From an uncultured Geobacter sp. (GTDB lineage Bacteria > Desulfobacterota > Desulfuromonadia > Geobacterales > CAIOGM01), in the NCBI GenBank assembly GCA_903857795.1, contig CAIOGM010000084.1:1-38291 (forward strand): a stretch of DNA of 38,291 nucleotides, in the 5' to 3' direction. The translations under genes and the position numbers were made by a program. Positions 1 through 12,533 of this stretch are shown in pieces. The notes beneath the pieces are model-generated. The model was not told the DNA's origin. It saw nothing but the letters and a program-made list of their open reading frames with translations, and ran no database searches. Each line of letters opens with the position of its first letter. Position 1 is the stretch's first letter.

Positions 1-3728
<3,728 letters not shown>

Positions 3729-3732
<4 letters not shown>

Positions 3733-4016
3733 GTTCTCCCTCCACTGCCGACTCTAGCGGGATCGGCCTTGTCCCCACCGGCCCGATCGGCGTTGCGATT
3801 TCTCATCTCTTGATGCCGACAGTGGCGGCAGAGGTAGATAGCACCGAACAGCATGGCATACCGACATACCGGCCGGTTCATGAGGCATTCGGAATGCAGC
3901 GCGGTCACGGCCCTGGTGCCACACTCTTCGCCGCACAGGTCGGGCCTGAGTTCGGCAGGGACGCGGCTCTTCAACTTAAGCACACTGTCATTAACGGGGG
4001 GAGGTTCTTTTTTCAT
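3729..4016 (-). CDS. Small cysteine-rich protein coupled to the sensor kinase
   Basis: 95 residues with no membrane segment or signal peptide. The central part contains CGEEC, two further spaced cysteines and a YLCRHCRHQE stretch, so a bound metal ion is plausible. The gene's stop shares bases with the kinase ATG (ATGA, 3729-3732), which is the main argument that it is translated. No strong ribosome-binding site precedes ATG 4016. The last 25 residues are Arg/Gly/Asp-rich and look disordered. I do not recognise the family. The Cys spacing could mean a zinc knuckle. A regulatory role toward the kinase is inference from position only. Confidence 0.55.
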
Positions 4017-4108
4017 GAAGAGAGCATGCCGGAAGCGAAGGGAAGAAGATATAAGCCATTTAGGAAGTGGCAGGTAAAAATTCCTTATGGGGAATATCCT
4101 TAAATCGC

Positions 4109-6526
4109 CTAGCTGCGCGAGGTCAGCCCTTCGCGGATGGCGTACTTGGTGAGTTCGGCGGTGCTATAGAGGTCGAGCTTGGTCATGAGGCTGTGTCGCT
4201 GACCATCAACGGTCTTGCCGCTGATCTCCAGGGCAAAGGAGATATCTTTGGTGCTCTTGCCGTCGGCAATCAGTTGCAGCACTTCCCGTTCGCGCGGGGT
4301 CAAGGTTTCGCAGCAGAGCGTCTCGAAGTCGGGAACCCGTTGCAGGTACTCCCGGATGATGATTTCCGAGATCCGCGGCCCCAGATAGGTCTCACCGCCG
4401 GCCACCGTCCGGATGGCGGCGGCCAGGACGGTAAAGCTGGAATCTTTGAGGACGTAGCCGCTGGCGCCGGCTTTCAGGACTTCGACGATGAACCGCCGGT
4501 CCGACTCCACGGAAAAGGCCACTACCCGCACCCCCGGCAGCTCGGTCGTGATGATCCGGGTGGCGTCGATGCCGTTCATGTCGGGCATGTTCAGATCCAT
4601 GATCACCACGTCGGGGCGCTGTTCCCGAGCCAGGGCGATGGCGGCCCGTCCGCTCCCCGCCTCCGCCACCACCTGCAGGTCCGCCTCCAGTTCGATGAGC
4701 GCCCGCAGCCCTTCCCGGACAAAGCTCTGGTCATCCACCAGGAGGATCTTCAATCTCCCGGGAGCATCCCCTGGGGCGTCCGACCCCTTCAGGGGCATCC
4801 TGATGGTCGCCCTGGTCCCGGTGCCGACGTGGGAATCAAGCTGGAACTCTCCGCCCAGGTATTGGATTTTTTGCCGGATATTGAAGAGGCCAAACCCGCC
4901 GGAACGACTCTTGCGGGAGTGCGCTTCATTCAGATCGAAACCGGCGCCGGCGTCAGCAACGGTGATGACCAGCTGACGTCCCTCCCGCCGCAACTCCACC
5001 CGCGCCTGAGAGACACCGGCATGCTTGGCAACATTCACCAGCAGTTCCCGGATTGCCTGGAAGAGCGTGGAGCGGATGTCGTACTCCAGGACCTTGGACT
5101 GGTGGTCGTCACAGAGCTCCAGCCGGAGGCCGTACTGTTCATGCAGCTCCTCCCCCAGCCACTGCACCGCCGCCTCCAGGCCGGCGCCGGCCAGGAGCGG
5201 CGGCCGGATCTGCGCCGTGAGGGAGCGGGTGTCCTGGATAGTCTGGTCCAGCAGGTCGCAGATCCCCTCGGCAGCCGTTTGCACCGCGGGGATTCTCCGC
5301 CCCAGCGCCTCCACCTTCATCCGGGCCAGAACCAGACGCTGGCTGACCCGATCATGCAGGTCGACGGCGATCCGGTCCCGTTCCCGCTCCTCCGTCATGG
5401 CCAGCTCCTGCCCCATCTCCTGCAACCGCTGTTGCTGCTCGAGGATCTCCTGTTCGATACCTAACCGCTCCTCGATCTCGTAGGTGAGGCTCGTGTTGAT
5501 GGTCGTCAACTCCGACGTCCGTTCCATCACCTGTCGTTCCAGCTTCTCGTTGAGGTCGGCCAGCAGCGTCTCCGCCGCTTTATGGTCGGTGATGTCGCGC
5601 CCCACTGACTGGGTCTCCAGCAGCTCCCCCTCCTCGTTGAAAAAACCGCGGTTGATGAACTGCATCCAGCGGATGTTGCCGGCGGCATCATGCACCCTAT
5701 TCTCGATGACGACGGACCGATTCGTCGGGGAGAGCTTTCGGAGACAACTCTCGATATGGGGCAGATCCTCGGAAACCACTTGCGGCAGCCACTTGCTGTC
5801 GACTACCTCATGGTGGAGCTTGCCGAAGAAACGGCAGAAGACCCCGTTGGCGAAGGTGTATCTGCCGTCGGGCAGAAAGCGGGTGATGATCTCGGTTTGA
5901 TCTTCCACCACCCCCCGATAGCGTTCCTCGCTCAACCGTAGCGCCTTCAGGGAGTGCATCAGCTGTTCAGTCCGCTCCGTTACTCGCCGTTCCAGAGCCG
6001 TCCGGTTCATCAGGATGACACTTTCCGCATGTTTGCGTTGGGTGATGTTCTCGAATGTTCCGGCAAAATGGCCGGGGGCCGTGCGGTAGAGCGATAGCGA
6101 GAGCCAGATGCCCGGGGAGATAAAATAGAGCTCGGCCTGTTCCGGAATGCCCGTGGTTACCACCCGTCCGATAAGTTCCAAGAGTTCCGGGTTCTGCTCC
6201 TTGACCAGGGGGATGACTTGGGTGACCCGTCTGCCGATCACCTCCGTCAATCCGGTCAACCGGGCAACGGCGCCATTCACCTCAAGAAAAACGAAATCAT
6301 CCGGCCGCCCCCGCTCGTCATAGAGCACCCGGCAGTAGGCTAATCCGTTCAGCATGTTGTCGAAGAGCAACCGCCATCTCCGCTCGTCGGAGTCGTGGTT
6401 CGCCTCGTGGCATTCATCAAAAATCGGAGATAAATCAAGCCCCGAACCGCCGTTCAACATCTGCGTCATCTGCTTCACCGAGGGGATGGAGTAATTGGGA
6501 GCCGCTCTTGCGCGTTGCGGGTACAT
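4109..6526 (-). CDS. Hybrid histidine kinase with fused NarL/LuxR-type response regulator
   Basis: 805 residues with no membrane segment, so probably cytosolic. Two PAS domains (about 50-165 and 195-315) are followed by a coiled coil (about 320-375). A HisKA_3 dimerisation helix carries the motif AVDLHDRVSQ, with the phosphorylated histidine at residue 391. The HATPase has RELLVNVAKHA, DAGAGF and GGFGLFNIRQK boxes. From about residue 594 a complete receiver domain follows (VDDQ acidic pair, VIMDLNMPD with D644, K in YVLKDSS). It ends in a LuxR-type helix-turn-helix (LTPREREVLQLIADGKSTKDI, about 735-800). The polypeptide therefore contains sensor, kinase, receiver and DNA-binding output. NarL-family systems normally split kinase and regulator into two proteins. 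ATG 6526 is used; Met20 is an alternative start. Target genes are not visible from the sequence. Confidence 0.92.
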   Translation of the reverse strand: MYPQRARAAPNYSIPSVKQMTQMLNGGSGLDLSPIFDECHEANHDSDERRWRLLFDNMLNGLAYCRVLYDERGRPDDFVFLEVNGAVARLTGLTEVIGRRVTQVIPLVKEQNPELLELIGRVVTTGIPEQAELYFISPGIWLSLSLYRTAPGHFAGTFENITQRKHAESVILMNRTALERRVTERTEQLMHSLKALRLSEERYRGVVEDQTEIITRFLPDGRYTFANGVFCRFFGKLHHEVVDSKWLPQVVSEDLPHIESCLRKLSPTNRSVVIENRVHDAAGNIRWMQFINRGFFNEEGELLETQSVGRDITDHKAAETLLADLNEKLERQVMERTSELTTINTSLTYEIEERLGIEQEILEQQQRLQEMGQELAMTEERERDRIAVDLHDRVSQRLVLARMKVEALGRRIPAVQTAAEGICDLLDQTIQDTRSLTAQIRPPLLAGAGLEAAVQWLGEELHEQYGLRLELCDDHQSKVLEYDIRSTLFQAIRELLVNVAKHAGVSQARVELRREGRQLVITVADAGAGFDLNEAHSRKSRSGGFGLFNIRQKIQYLGGEFQLDSHVGTGTRATIRMPLKGSDAPGDAPGRLKILLVDDQSFVREGLRALIELEADLQVVAEAGSGRAAIALAREQRPDVVIMDLNMPDMNGIDATRIITTELPGVRVVAFSVESDRRFIVEVLKAGASGYVLKDSSFTVLAAAIRTVAGGETYLGPRISEIIIREYLQRVPDFETLCCETLTPREREVLQLIADGKSTKDISFALEISGKTVDGQRHSLMTKLDLYSTAELTKYAIREGLTSRS

Positions 6527-6665
6527 GCCGGCCTACGATAACACCTTTAACCCGAACTTACCCGCAATGAATTGACACCCGCCCATATCGTTGTCAACTC
6601 TTGCATTCCACCCTCATCCCCCCTATAATCCCGCCGATTCCAAATTCCCCGACCATCGAGCGTTC

Positions 6666-7703
6666 ATGACCTCACTCCCCTTCACCCCCGATCTCATCGA
6701 CAGCCACCTGGTGGTGGACGTCCGGACTCCCCTGGAGTTTGCGGAGGATCACCTCCCCGGCGCATTCAACGTGCCGCTCCTCTCCGATGAGGAGCGAGTA
6801 GAGATCGGCACCCTCTACAAGCAGGACGGACCGCATCCGGCCCGGGTCCGGGGGCTGGAGCTGGTGGCGCCCAAGCTCCCGGCCCTGGTAGCCGAGATCG
6901 CCCTGGCCGCCGCCGATCGCCCCATCCTGGTCTACTGCTGGCGCGGGGGGCTCCGGAGCCGGACTGTGACCGCGGTGCTGGAGCTTACCGGCTATCCGGC
7001 GGTGCAACTGGCGGGGGGGTACAAGAGCTACCGTAACCATCTGGTCGGTTATTTCGACCGGTTCCAGCCCCCCGGTCCGCTGGTGGTGCTTCACGGGCTG
7101 ACCGGCATCGGCAAGACCACCTTCCTGGAGCTGCTCCACGGCAACGGTCCCTGGTCGGTGGTGGATCTGGAGGGGCTGGCCGGTCACCGGGGGTCGGCCT
7201 TCGGGATGCTCGGCCTGGAGCAGAACCTCTCCCAAAAGCGGTTCGAGAGCCTCCTCTGGGATGAGCTGCGGCGCGTCCCGGCCGGGGTACCGATCCTTCT
7301 GGAGGGGGAGAGCCGCCGGATCGGCCGGGTGGCCCTGCCGGGTGATTTCTACGAGACCATGCGGGAGGGGATCAAGATCTGGTGCGAAGCGTCCCTGGAG
7401 ACGAGGGTCTCGCGACTCCTGGAAGATTACGGCCGCGAGGAGTACCGGGAGGAGATCATCGCCTCCCTGGTGCGGATCAGGAAGAAACTGGGAGGCGAGC
7501 TGTATGCGGAGCTCTCCGGCTACCTGGAGCGGTGGGAGCTGGCCCCCTTCGTCCGGAAGCTCTGCGTCGCCTACTATGACCGAAATTATTACAAGTTTCG
7601 GGATTGGACCGAAGAGATGGTCCTCTCTCTGGAGGAGTACGGCGAGGCGGCGGAGAGCCTGAAGGGGTATCTCTCCCAACTAAATGGAGGCGGATGTGGG
7701 TAA
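6666..7703 (+). CDS. mnmH: tRNA 2-selenouridine synthase (SelU/MnmH)
   Basis: Replaces sulfur by selenium in 5-substituted 2-thiouridine at the wobble position of certain tRNAs, using selenophosphate and a geranylated intermediate. The N-terminal rhodanese domain begins with VVDVRTPLEF and carries the catalytic cysteine in VYCWRGGLRSRT (Cys91 from this start). A P-loop ATPase-like domain follows with GLTGIGKTT (about 144-152). The length, about 345 residues, is normal. ATG 6666 is chosen because family members start just before the rhodanese domain and a GAG lies 5 bases upstream. A TTG at 6591 would add 25 residues unlike the family. The last codons overlap the start of the GrpE-like gene. 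The gene implies a selenium pathway elsewhere in the genome. Confidence 0.92.
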   Translation: MTSLPFTPDLIDSHLVVDVRTPLEFAEDHLPGAFNVPLLSDEERVEIGTLYKQDGPHPARVRGLELVAPKLPALVAEIALAAADRPILVYCWRGGLRSRTVTAVLELTGYPAVQLAGGYKSYRNHLVGYFDRFQPPGPLVVLHGLTGIGKTTFLELLHGNGPWSVVDLEGLAGHRGSAFGMLGLEQNLSQKRFESLLWDELRRVPAGVPILLEGESRRIGRVALPGDFYETMREGIKIWCEASLETRVSRLLEDYGREEYREEIIASLVRIRKKLGGELYAELSGYLERWELAPFVRKLCVAYYDRNYYKFRDWTEEMVLSLEEYGEAAESLKGYLSQLNGGGCG

Positions 7704-8187
7704 TTTTTTGAAACGGCTCTTCGGTGCAGGGCCTGAGCCGGTGGCCGGGGTGACCCCGGAAGAGTTGAAACAGGAGCTGACCGACCTGAAAAAAATCATG
7801 CGCAAGCAGACGATGGCCATGGAGATGCACAAGGAGGAGATTCTCGACCGGATGAGCACCCTGGCGCCGAAGGATCTTTCCCAAGAGGCGTTGCAGGAGA
7901 TGGCCGACAGCTTCTTTCACCTGGAGGCGGCCATCAGGGAGAGCTGTCAGTTGTCGGATGGGCTGCGCCACTCCTTCGCCATCTCCTGGCAAAAGATCGA
8001 ACAGCTGCTGAAAGGGTGCGGTATCCAGCAGGTGAGGGAAGCCGGTGTCCCCTTCGACCCCCGCCTCCACGAGGCGGTATCGACCATTAACGGGGGGGAC
8101 GGAACCTTACAGGTGCTCCGGATCCTGCAGCCCGGCTATCTGTCCCGGGGCAAGGTCGTCCGCCCGGCGAAAGTCGCGCTGGGATAG
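7696..8187 (+). CDS. GrpE-like nucleotide exchange factor of accessory Hsp70 system
   Basis: About 163 residues. The N-terminal part has a helical, heptad-like pattern. The C-terminus is a GrpE beta-domain signature: AGVPFDPRLHEAVST, a VLRILQPGYL segment and RGKVVRPAKVALG at the end. GrpE-family proteins promote ADP release from Hsp70. This one lies directly before an Hsp70-like gene, with a J-like gene downstream, so it likely serves that Hsp70 rather than housekeeping DnaK. GTG 7696 is chosen because GGAGG (7686-7690) sits 5 bases before it and the product begins MGNFLKRLFG. ATG 7684 in the same frame would add four residues. The start overlaps the 3' end of mnmH, so the two are probably co-translated. 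Confidence 0.8.
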   Translation: MGNFLKRLFGAGPEPVAGVTPEELKQELTDLKKIMRKQTMAMEMHKEEILDRMSTLAPKDLSQEALQEMADSFFHLEAAIRESCQLSDGLRHSFAISWQKIEQLLKGCGIQQVREAGVPFDPRLHEAVSTINGGDGTLQVLRILQPGYLSRGKVVRPAKVALG

Positions 8188-8323
8188 TTGGAAGAGCGGC
8201 GTTAATCCCATGTTGCGTTCAACTTAGAGACTGATTGCCCCCTCACCCTGTCCCTTTTAGGCTCGCTACTGGGTCCTCCCACGAGGGGAGAGGGGACATT
8301 GCGCGAGCAGCGATGTTGAAATT

Positions 8324-8587
8324 GTAGGGGCGCCGCTTGCCGCGCCCTGATTACGTGAAAAACCGGTTGCGGGAAATACGGGGGCAGCAAAATGCGGGCG
8401 CAGTAAGCGGCGCCCTGATTACGTGAAAAACCGGTTGCGGGAAATACGGGGGCAGCAAAATACGGGGGCAGCAAAATGCGGGCGCAGCAAGCGGCGCCCT
8501 GATTACGTGAAAAACCGGTTGCGGGAAATGCGGGGGCAGCAAAATGCGGGCGCAGCAAAATGCGGGCGCAGCAAGCGGCGCCCCTAC
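8324..8587. repeat. Tandem-repeat block bounded by a 16-bp perfect inverted repeat
   Basis: Three direct copies of a 68-84 bp unit start at 8342, 8410 and 8494. Each begins GCGCCCTGATTACGTGAAAA and includes the palindrome AACCGGTT. Within units a roughly 16-bp motif around GCAGCAAAATGCGGG recurs a variable number of times. The block is framed by GTAGGGGCGCCGCTTG (8324-8339) and its exact reverse complement (8572-8587). Outside this lie C-rich 'CCTCTCCCCTC'-type tracts (about 8235-8296 and 8600-8630) that also face each other. It fills the 500-bp gap between the GrpE-like and Hsp70 genes (8188-8691). Reading frames across it encode only the repeat and are probably not translated. It resembles non-autonomous palindromic elements; no transposase is present. 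Confidence 0.85.
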
Positions 8588-8691
8588 AGACCTTTACCAA
8601 TCCTCCCTCTCCCCTCAGTTAGGGGTGGTCCGATGTAATCTTGAAACAAATAAGGAATGATGAATTTTTATACCACTGAAGGAGTACACAC

Positions 8692-10419
8692 ATGCATAAC
8701 GAACCGATCTGCGGCATTGACCTGGGGACGACGAACTCCTGCCTGGCGCTGCTCCGTGACGGCACACCTGAACCGCTCTGCATGGAAGAGGGGAGCGCCA
8801 TCGTCCCCTCCATCGTCAGCCGCGACGACGCAACCGGCCGGATCATCGTCGGCCGGGAGGCGCTCAACCGCTTCGCCGCCTTTCCCCACCACACCGTCCG
8901 CTCCATCAAACGGCTCATGGGAAAAGAGACCACCGTCTTCCTGGGAGAGCAGGGGTATTCACCCGAGGAGATCTCATCGTTCATCCTCAAGTACCTGGTG
9001 ACCAAGGGGGGAGAGGCCATCGGCCGCGAGATCCGCCGGGTGGTCATCACCGTCCCCGCCTATTTCAACGACGCCCAGCGCCGGGCGACCATCAAGGCCG
9101 GCGAGCTGGCCGGGCTCGAGGTGGTCCGGATCATCAATGAGCCTACCGCCGCGTCACTCTTGTATGAAAATGTGGAAGACGAAGACGCCGGAGATGAGGC
9201 GGCGTCCCCCTATATCCTGGTCTATGACCTGGGAGGCGGCACCTTTGACGTGTCCATCCTGGAAATCAAGGGGGAGATCAAGGAGGTGCTGGCCTCGTGC
9301 GGGGATTCGGCGCTGGGAGGAGACGACTTCGATGAGCGACTCATCGCCTTTTTCCTCCGGCAGATCCGGGAACAGTACGGCCATGACTTCTCCGATGACG
9401 GAGACCGGGCCCTGCATACCCGCCTGAAGGCGATCGCGGAGCAGACCAAGATAACCCTCTCCGACGCCCCTTTCGCGCGGATCAGCGAGGTGGCCGTCAC
9501 CGTGGTCAACGGCGAACCGGTAAACCTCGACCTGGAGCTGACACGCAAAGAGTATGAGGAGATGATCGCCGACCTGGTGGAGCAGACCGTGGTAAAGGTC
9601 AATGAGGCTCTGAAAGAGGCGCACCTGGAGTGCGATGACATCGGACGGATCGTGCTCGTGGGGGGCTCCAGCCGCACCCCCCTGGTTCAGGAACGGCTGG
9701 AGCAGCTGTTCGAGCGGACGGTCTCCTTCTCCATCGACCCCGACCTCTGTGTGGCCCTGGGGGCTTGTGTGCAGCACGGGCTCATCGTCGGGGAACCGCT
9801 GGGGCATATCCTCATCGACGTGACGGCCCACTCCCTGGGGGTGAAGACCAGCGACTCCTTTGACCCGGAGAGCGGCGACGCCGACTTTTTCTCCACCATC
9901 ATCAGGCGCAACACGGCCATCCCGACGCGCAAGGCCGAGCTCTACTACTCAAACGTGGACAACCAGAAGATGGTGAAGGTGGAGGTCTTTCAGGGAGAGA
10001 GCGAGTCGTGCAAGGAGAACAGCTGCATCGGCTCCTTCCCCTACTCCCTCAAGCCGGCGCCGGCCGGCTCACCGGTGATTACGGAGTTCGCCTATGACAA
10101 GGAGGGGCTCATCCATATCACCCTGGAGCAGAAGGGGTTCGACAACCGGAAAGAGGTGACCCTGGATATCCGGAGCAACCGGCTCATCGATCCGGAGGAG
10201 GCGGCCGGGGAGGAGAAGATCGTCAATTACATGGTCTCCAAGGGGAGAAAGCTGGCGGCGCGCAGCGATACCCCCCAGAAGCTGCGGGATGAGCTCTCCG
10301 CCCTGCTGGACGAGTACGTGGCGGCGCTGGGGGAGGGAAACGAAGCGTCCATCGATTCCCTGGAAGAGCGGTTGCTGGAGCTGATGGATGAGATCGAAGA
10401 GGGGGCAGGAGATGAATAG
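8692..10419 (+). CDS. Hsp70-family chaperone (short DnaK-like protein)
   Basis: 575 residues, against about 640 for housekeeping DnaK. The ATPase domain is complete, with GIDLGTTNS near the N-terminus, the ITVPAYFNDAQR segment, DLGGGTFDVS and VGGSSRTP. A substrate-binding beta-domain follows with linker-like ILIDVTAHSLGV. The C-terminal lid is shortened and ends in an acidic tail (MDEIEEGAGDE). GAAGGAG (8678-8684) precedes ATG 8692. CTTGAAA at 8640-8646 resembles the -35 half of a heat-shock promoter, but I see no convincing -10. Neighbours are a GrpE-like protein upstream and an unknown acidic protein plus a J-like protein downstream. The set suggests a specialised Hsp70 rather than the main DnaK. 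HscC-type chaperones are similar in size; orthology to HscC is not established here. Confidence 0.92.
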   Translation: MHNEPICGIDLGTTNSCLALLRDGTPEPLCMEEGSAIVPSIVSRDDATGRIIVGREALNRFAAFPHHTVRSIKRLMGKETTVFLGEQGYSPEEISSFILKYLVTKGGEAIGREIRRVVITVPAYFNDAQRRATIKAGELAGLEVVRIINEPTAASLLYENVEDEDAGDEAASPYILVYDLGGGTFDVSILEIKGEIKEVLASCGDSALGGDDFDERLIAFFLRQIREQYGHDFSDDGDRALHTRLKAIAEQTKITLSDAPFARISEVAVTVVNGEPVNLDLELTRKEYEEMIADLVEQTVVKVNEALKEAHLECDDIGRIVLVGGSSRTPLVQERLEQLFERTVSFSIDPDLCVALGACVQHGLIVGEPLGHILIDVTAHSLGVKTSDSFDPESGDADFFSTIIRRNTAIPTRKAELYYSNVDNQKMVKVEVFQGESESCKENSCIGSFPYSLKPAPAGSPVITEFAYDKEGLIHITLEQKGFDNRKEVTLDIRSNRLIDPEEAAGEEKIVNYMVSKGRKLAARSDTPQKLRDELSALLDEYVAALGEGNEASIDSLEERLLELMDEIEEGAGDE

Positions 10420-10469
10420 AGTTCATGATCCGGCCGCTCTTCCCGGCCGGAGGAGAGACGGAGCGCCTG

Positions 10470-12533
10470 ATGGGGATCAATAAGGGGAAACTGAAGCGGG
10501 AGAAGAAGGAGCTGGAACGGCTGTTCAACCTGGGGCGTCACGGGGAGTTTCTCCAGGCGGTGGAACGGGAGGGGCTGGCCGAGGCATTCCCCCAGGAGAC
10601 GGGGAAGGCGTGGCGGGCGCTGATCCGCTCCGCCTTTACCACACCGGAGGGAATGACCGCATTCTTCCTCCTGCGCCGCCGGTTGCCGTCGCCGCCGGAG
10701 CTCCCTGACCTCCGGTTTCTCGAACTGGTGGAACGGTTTCTCCAGGGCGACGACGTGGCGGCGGAGGCGGCGGCCCTGAAGGATCTGACGCCGGCGTCCC
10801 AGAGCATGGCGCGGCAGCTGCTCCGGTGGAAGCCCTCCGCTACCGATACCCGGGAGATCGAGGCGCTCTTCGCCCAGTTCGTGAACTCACCGGAGAAGGT
10901 GAGTCACAAACAGCTGGAGGCGGCGACCAGTCACTTCTTCGACCGGTTCGACGGGGCTCTGCAGTTCCTGCCGCTCTTTTTTGAGCTCCTGCGCAAGGGA
11001 AACCTGAAAGGCGCGGTGGCGAAGAAACGGCGGGGGATCGATCTCGACCGGCTCTCCGCCCTTGACCAGGAGGTGAAGGAGGCCGCCAGGGTCGTGCCGG
11101 TGGCTCTCATGGATATCTTCACGGCACCGCTCATGTGGCAACTGGCCCGGCTGTATGAGAACTACTGCGGGGAGGACAACCGGTTTGCCCTGGAGCTGGC
11201 AACCGCCACCCCGTGGCTCTCCTCGCAGCTGGCCGGCAGCCGGTGGGAGGAGGTGGCGCAGCAGCTGGATAAGGACGATCTGTCGGACCGCTACGACGAC
11301 GATCCGAAGTATGTCCGGAAGAAGATCGCCGGCGCCGATTTCCCGGAAAAGGTCCGGCTCCTCGGTAGCCTGGCGGCCACGCTCCACACGGTCATCAATG
11401 CTGAAGACGATGACGATTTCGACCTCGATTTTGATGATGATGACGATGATGAATCGGATCCCTGGGATGATCCCTCCCGGGAGGAACGGGAAAAGCTGAT
11501 CCGGGCGGACTACCTGCTCCTCTACAAGGAGGTGCTGGCGGAGATCGGCCGAAAGCGGCAGGGGCTCTCCTCCCGGGAGGAGCGGGAGCTCGACCGGATC
11601 ATGGGTGAGTTCCTGGAACGGGATTTCACCACCTTTTTTGCGGAACCCGGACAGTGCATCGAGTTCCTTCAGGCTACGGCCAAGGCCGGTCTGCTGAATA
11701 CGAAACTGGCCCTGGCTTCGCTGTTCATCTCCCGCCCCACCGCGAACCGGGCCCTGCGGGAGAGGGCGGAGCAGGCCCTCGCCACCCTCCCCCTCCCGGT
11801 GAAGGGTGACATTCAGTGGCTGTTCAAGTACTTCGGCTTCCTCAGTTATCCCGCCATCTCCGCGTTTGCCCCCCTGATCAAGCTGGTGAAAGATGATGAG
11901 GCGTTGCTGAGGGTGATCTCCGACCTGGTCGCCATACAGGTGACCCGCACCCTGGTGGAGAACCAGCTGGGGAATATCCCGGGCCCGGACATCTTCAAGA
12001 CGCTGATGAAAGCGACGTCCCGGGAGATGAAGCAGGAGATGACGAGCTTTCGCAATGATCTGAAAAATTTCAGTGACATAGCGGCATTCTCCGGCCTTTT
12101 TCTCCTGGCGGAGAGCTATCCTGATGGAGTGATCACCGAGAGCGGCTTCAAGAAGATCCTGGCCGATCAGTACGCCCGGTCGGGGATTGCGGGGGTGATC
12201 AGGAAGATACAACTACTCCCCTCTCCGCCGCCGTGGATGGAGGATGTCCCCACCGCCCTCCTGGGGATGGAGCTGCGAGCCTCACTGGAGCTGCTGAAAC
12301 AGCATCTGGACGACCTCCGGAGCGCGCCGCTGGAGAGCCTGGTCACGCTGGTGGAGGTCCTGGAACAGCTGGGACCCACGTCGGTGGAGGCCGGTTTCCT
12401 GGTCCGGCTGAGCAACCTGCTTCAGGAGCGGCGGGACGGAGGGGAGAAGGAGCCCGCATTGCTGGGGTTGAGAATCGAGGCGCTGATCCGGAGAGCCGCC
12501 GGAATACCCGGCAGGAGAGGAAGACGACGATGA
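10470..12533 (+). CDS. Unknown acidic helical protein of the Hsp70 cluster
   Basis: About 687 residues; I do not recognise the family. It is largely alpha-helical and begins with a basic stretch (KGKLKREKKELERLF). A striking Asp-rich low-complexity segment (NAEDDDDFDLDFDDDDDDE, bases about 11398-11455) divides the protein in two. Leucine-rich helix pairs across the rest could form HEAT- or TPR-like solenoids. No signal peptide or membrane segment is seen. ATG 10470 has GGAG and AGGAGAG close upstream. ATG 10425, six bases after the Hsp70 stop, is possible but has a poorly placed Shine-Dalgarno. The stop overlaps the J-like start as ATGA, so the three genes form one translational unit. A substrate, adaptor or scaffold for the Hsp70 is inference from context. 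Confidence 0.85.
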   Translation: MGINKGKLKREKKELERLFNLGRHGEFLQAVEREGLAEAFPQETGKAWRALIRSAFTTPEGMTAFFLLRRRLPSPPELPDLRFLELVERFLQGDDVAAEAAALKDLTPASQSMARQLLRWKPSATDTREIEALFAQFVNSPEKVSHKQLEAATSHFFDRFDGALQFLPLFFELLRKGNLKGAVAKKRRGIDLDRLSALDQEVKEAARVVPVALMDIFTAPLMWQLARLYENYCGEDNRFALELATATPWLSSQLAGSRWEEVAQQLDKDDLSDRYDDDPKYVRKKIAGADFPEKVRLLGSLAATLHTVINAEDDDDFDLDFDDDDDDESDPWDDPSREEREKLIRADYLLLYKEVLAEIGRKRQGLSSREERELDRIMGEFLERDFTTFFAEPGQCIEFLQATAKAGLLNTKLALASLFISRPTANRALRERAEQALATLPLPVKGDIQWLFKYFGFLSYPAISAFAPLIKLVKDDEALLRVISDLVAIQVTRTLVENQLGNIPGPDIFKTLMKATSREMKQEMTSFRNDLKNFSDIAAFSGLFLLAESYPDGVITESGFKKILADQYARSGIAGVIRKIQLLPSPPPWMEDVPTALLGMELRASLELLKQHLDDLRSAPLESLVTLVEVLEQLGPTSVEAGFLVRLSNLLQERRDGGEKEPALLGLRIEALIRRAAGIPGRRGRRR

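Noticed and set aside
4067-5464. Long plus-strand frame of 465 codons
   Set aside because: It is antisense to the hybrid kinase and follows its codon pattern; the product has no recognisable texture.
8202-8600. Repeat-encoded minus-strand protein frame
   Set aside because: It only translates the tandem DNA repeat; no ribosome site and no conserved fold.
10887-12212. Long minus-strand frame of 441 codons
   Set aside because: Shadow of the acidic protein gene; its composition (His, Arg, Gln, Pro, Leu) is typical of antisense frames in GC-rich genes.
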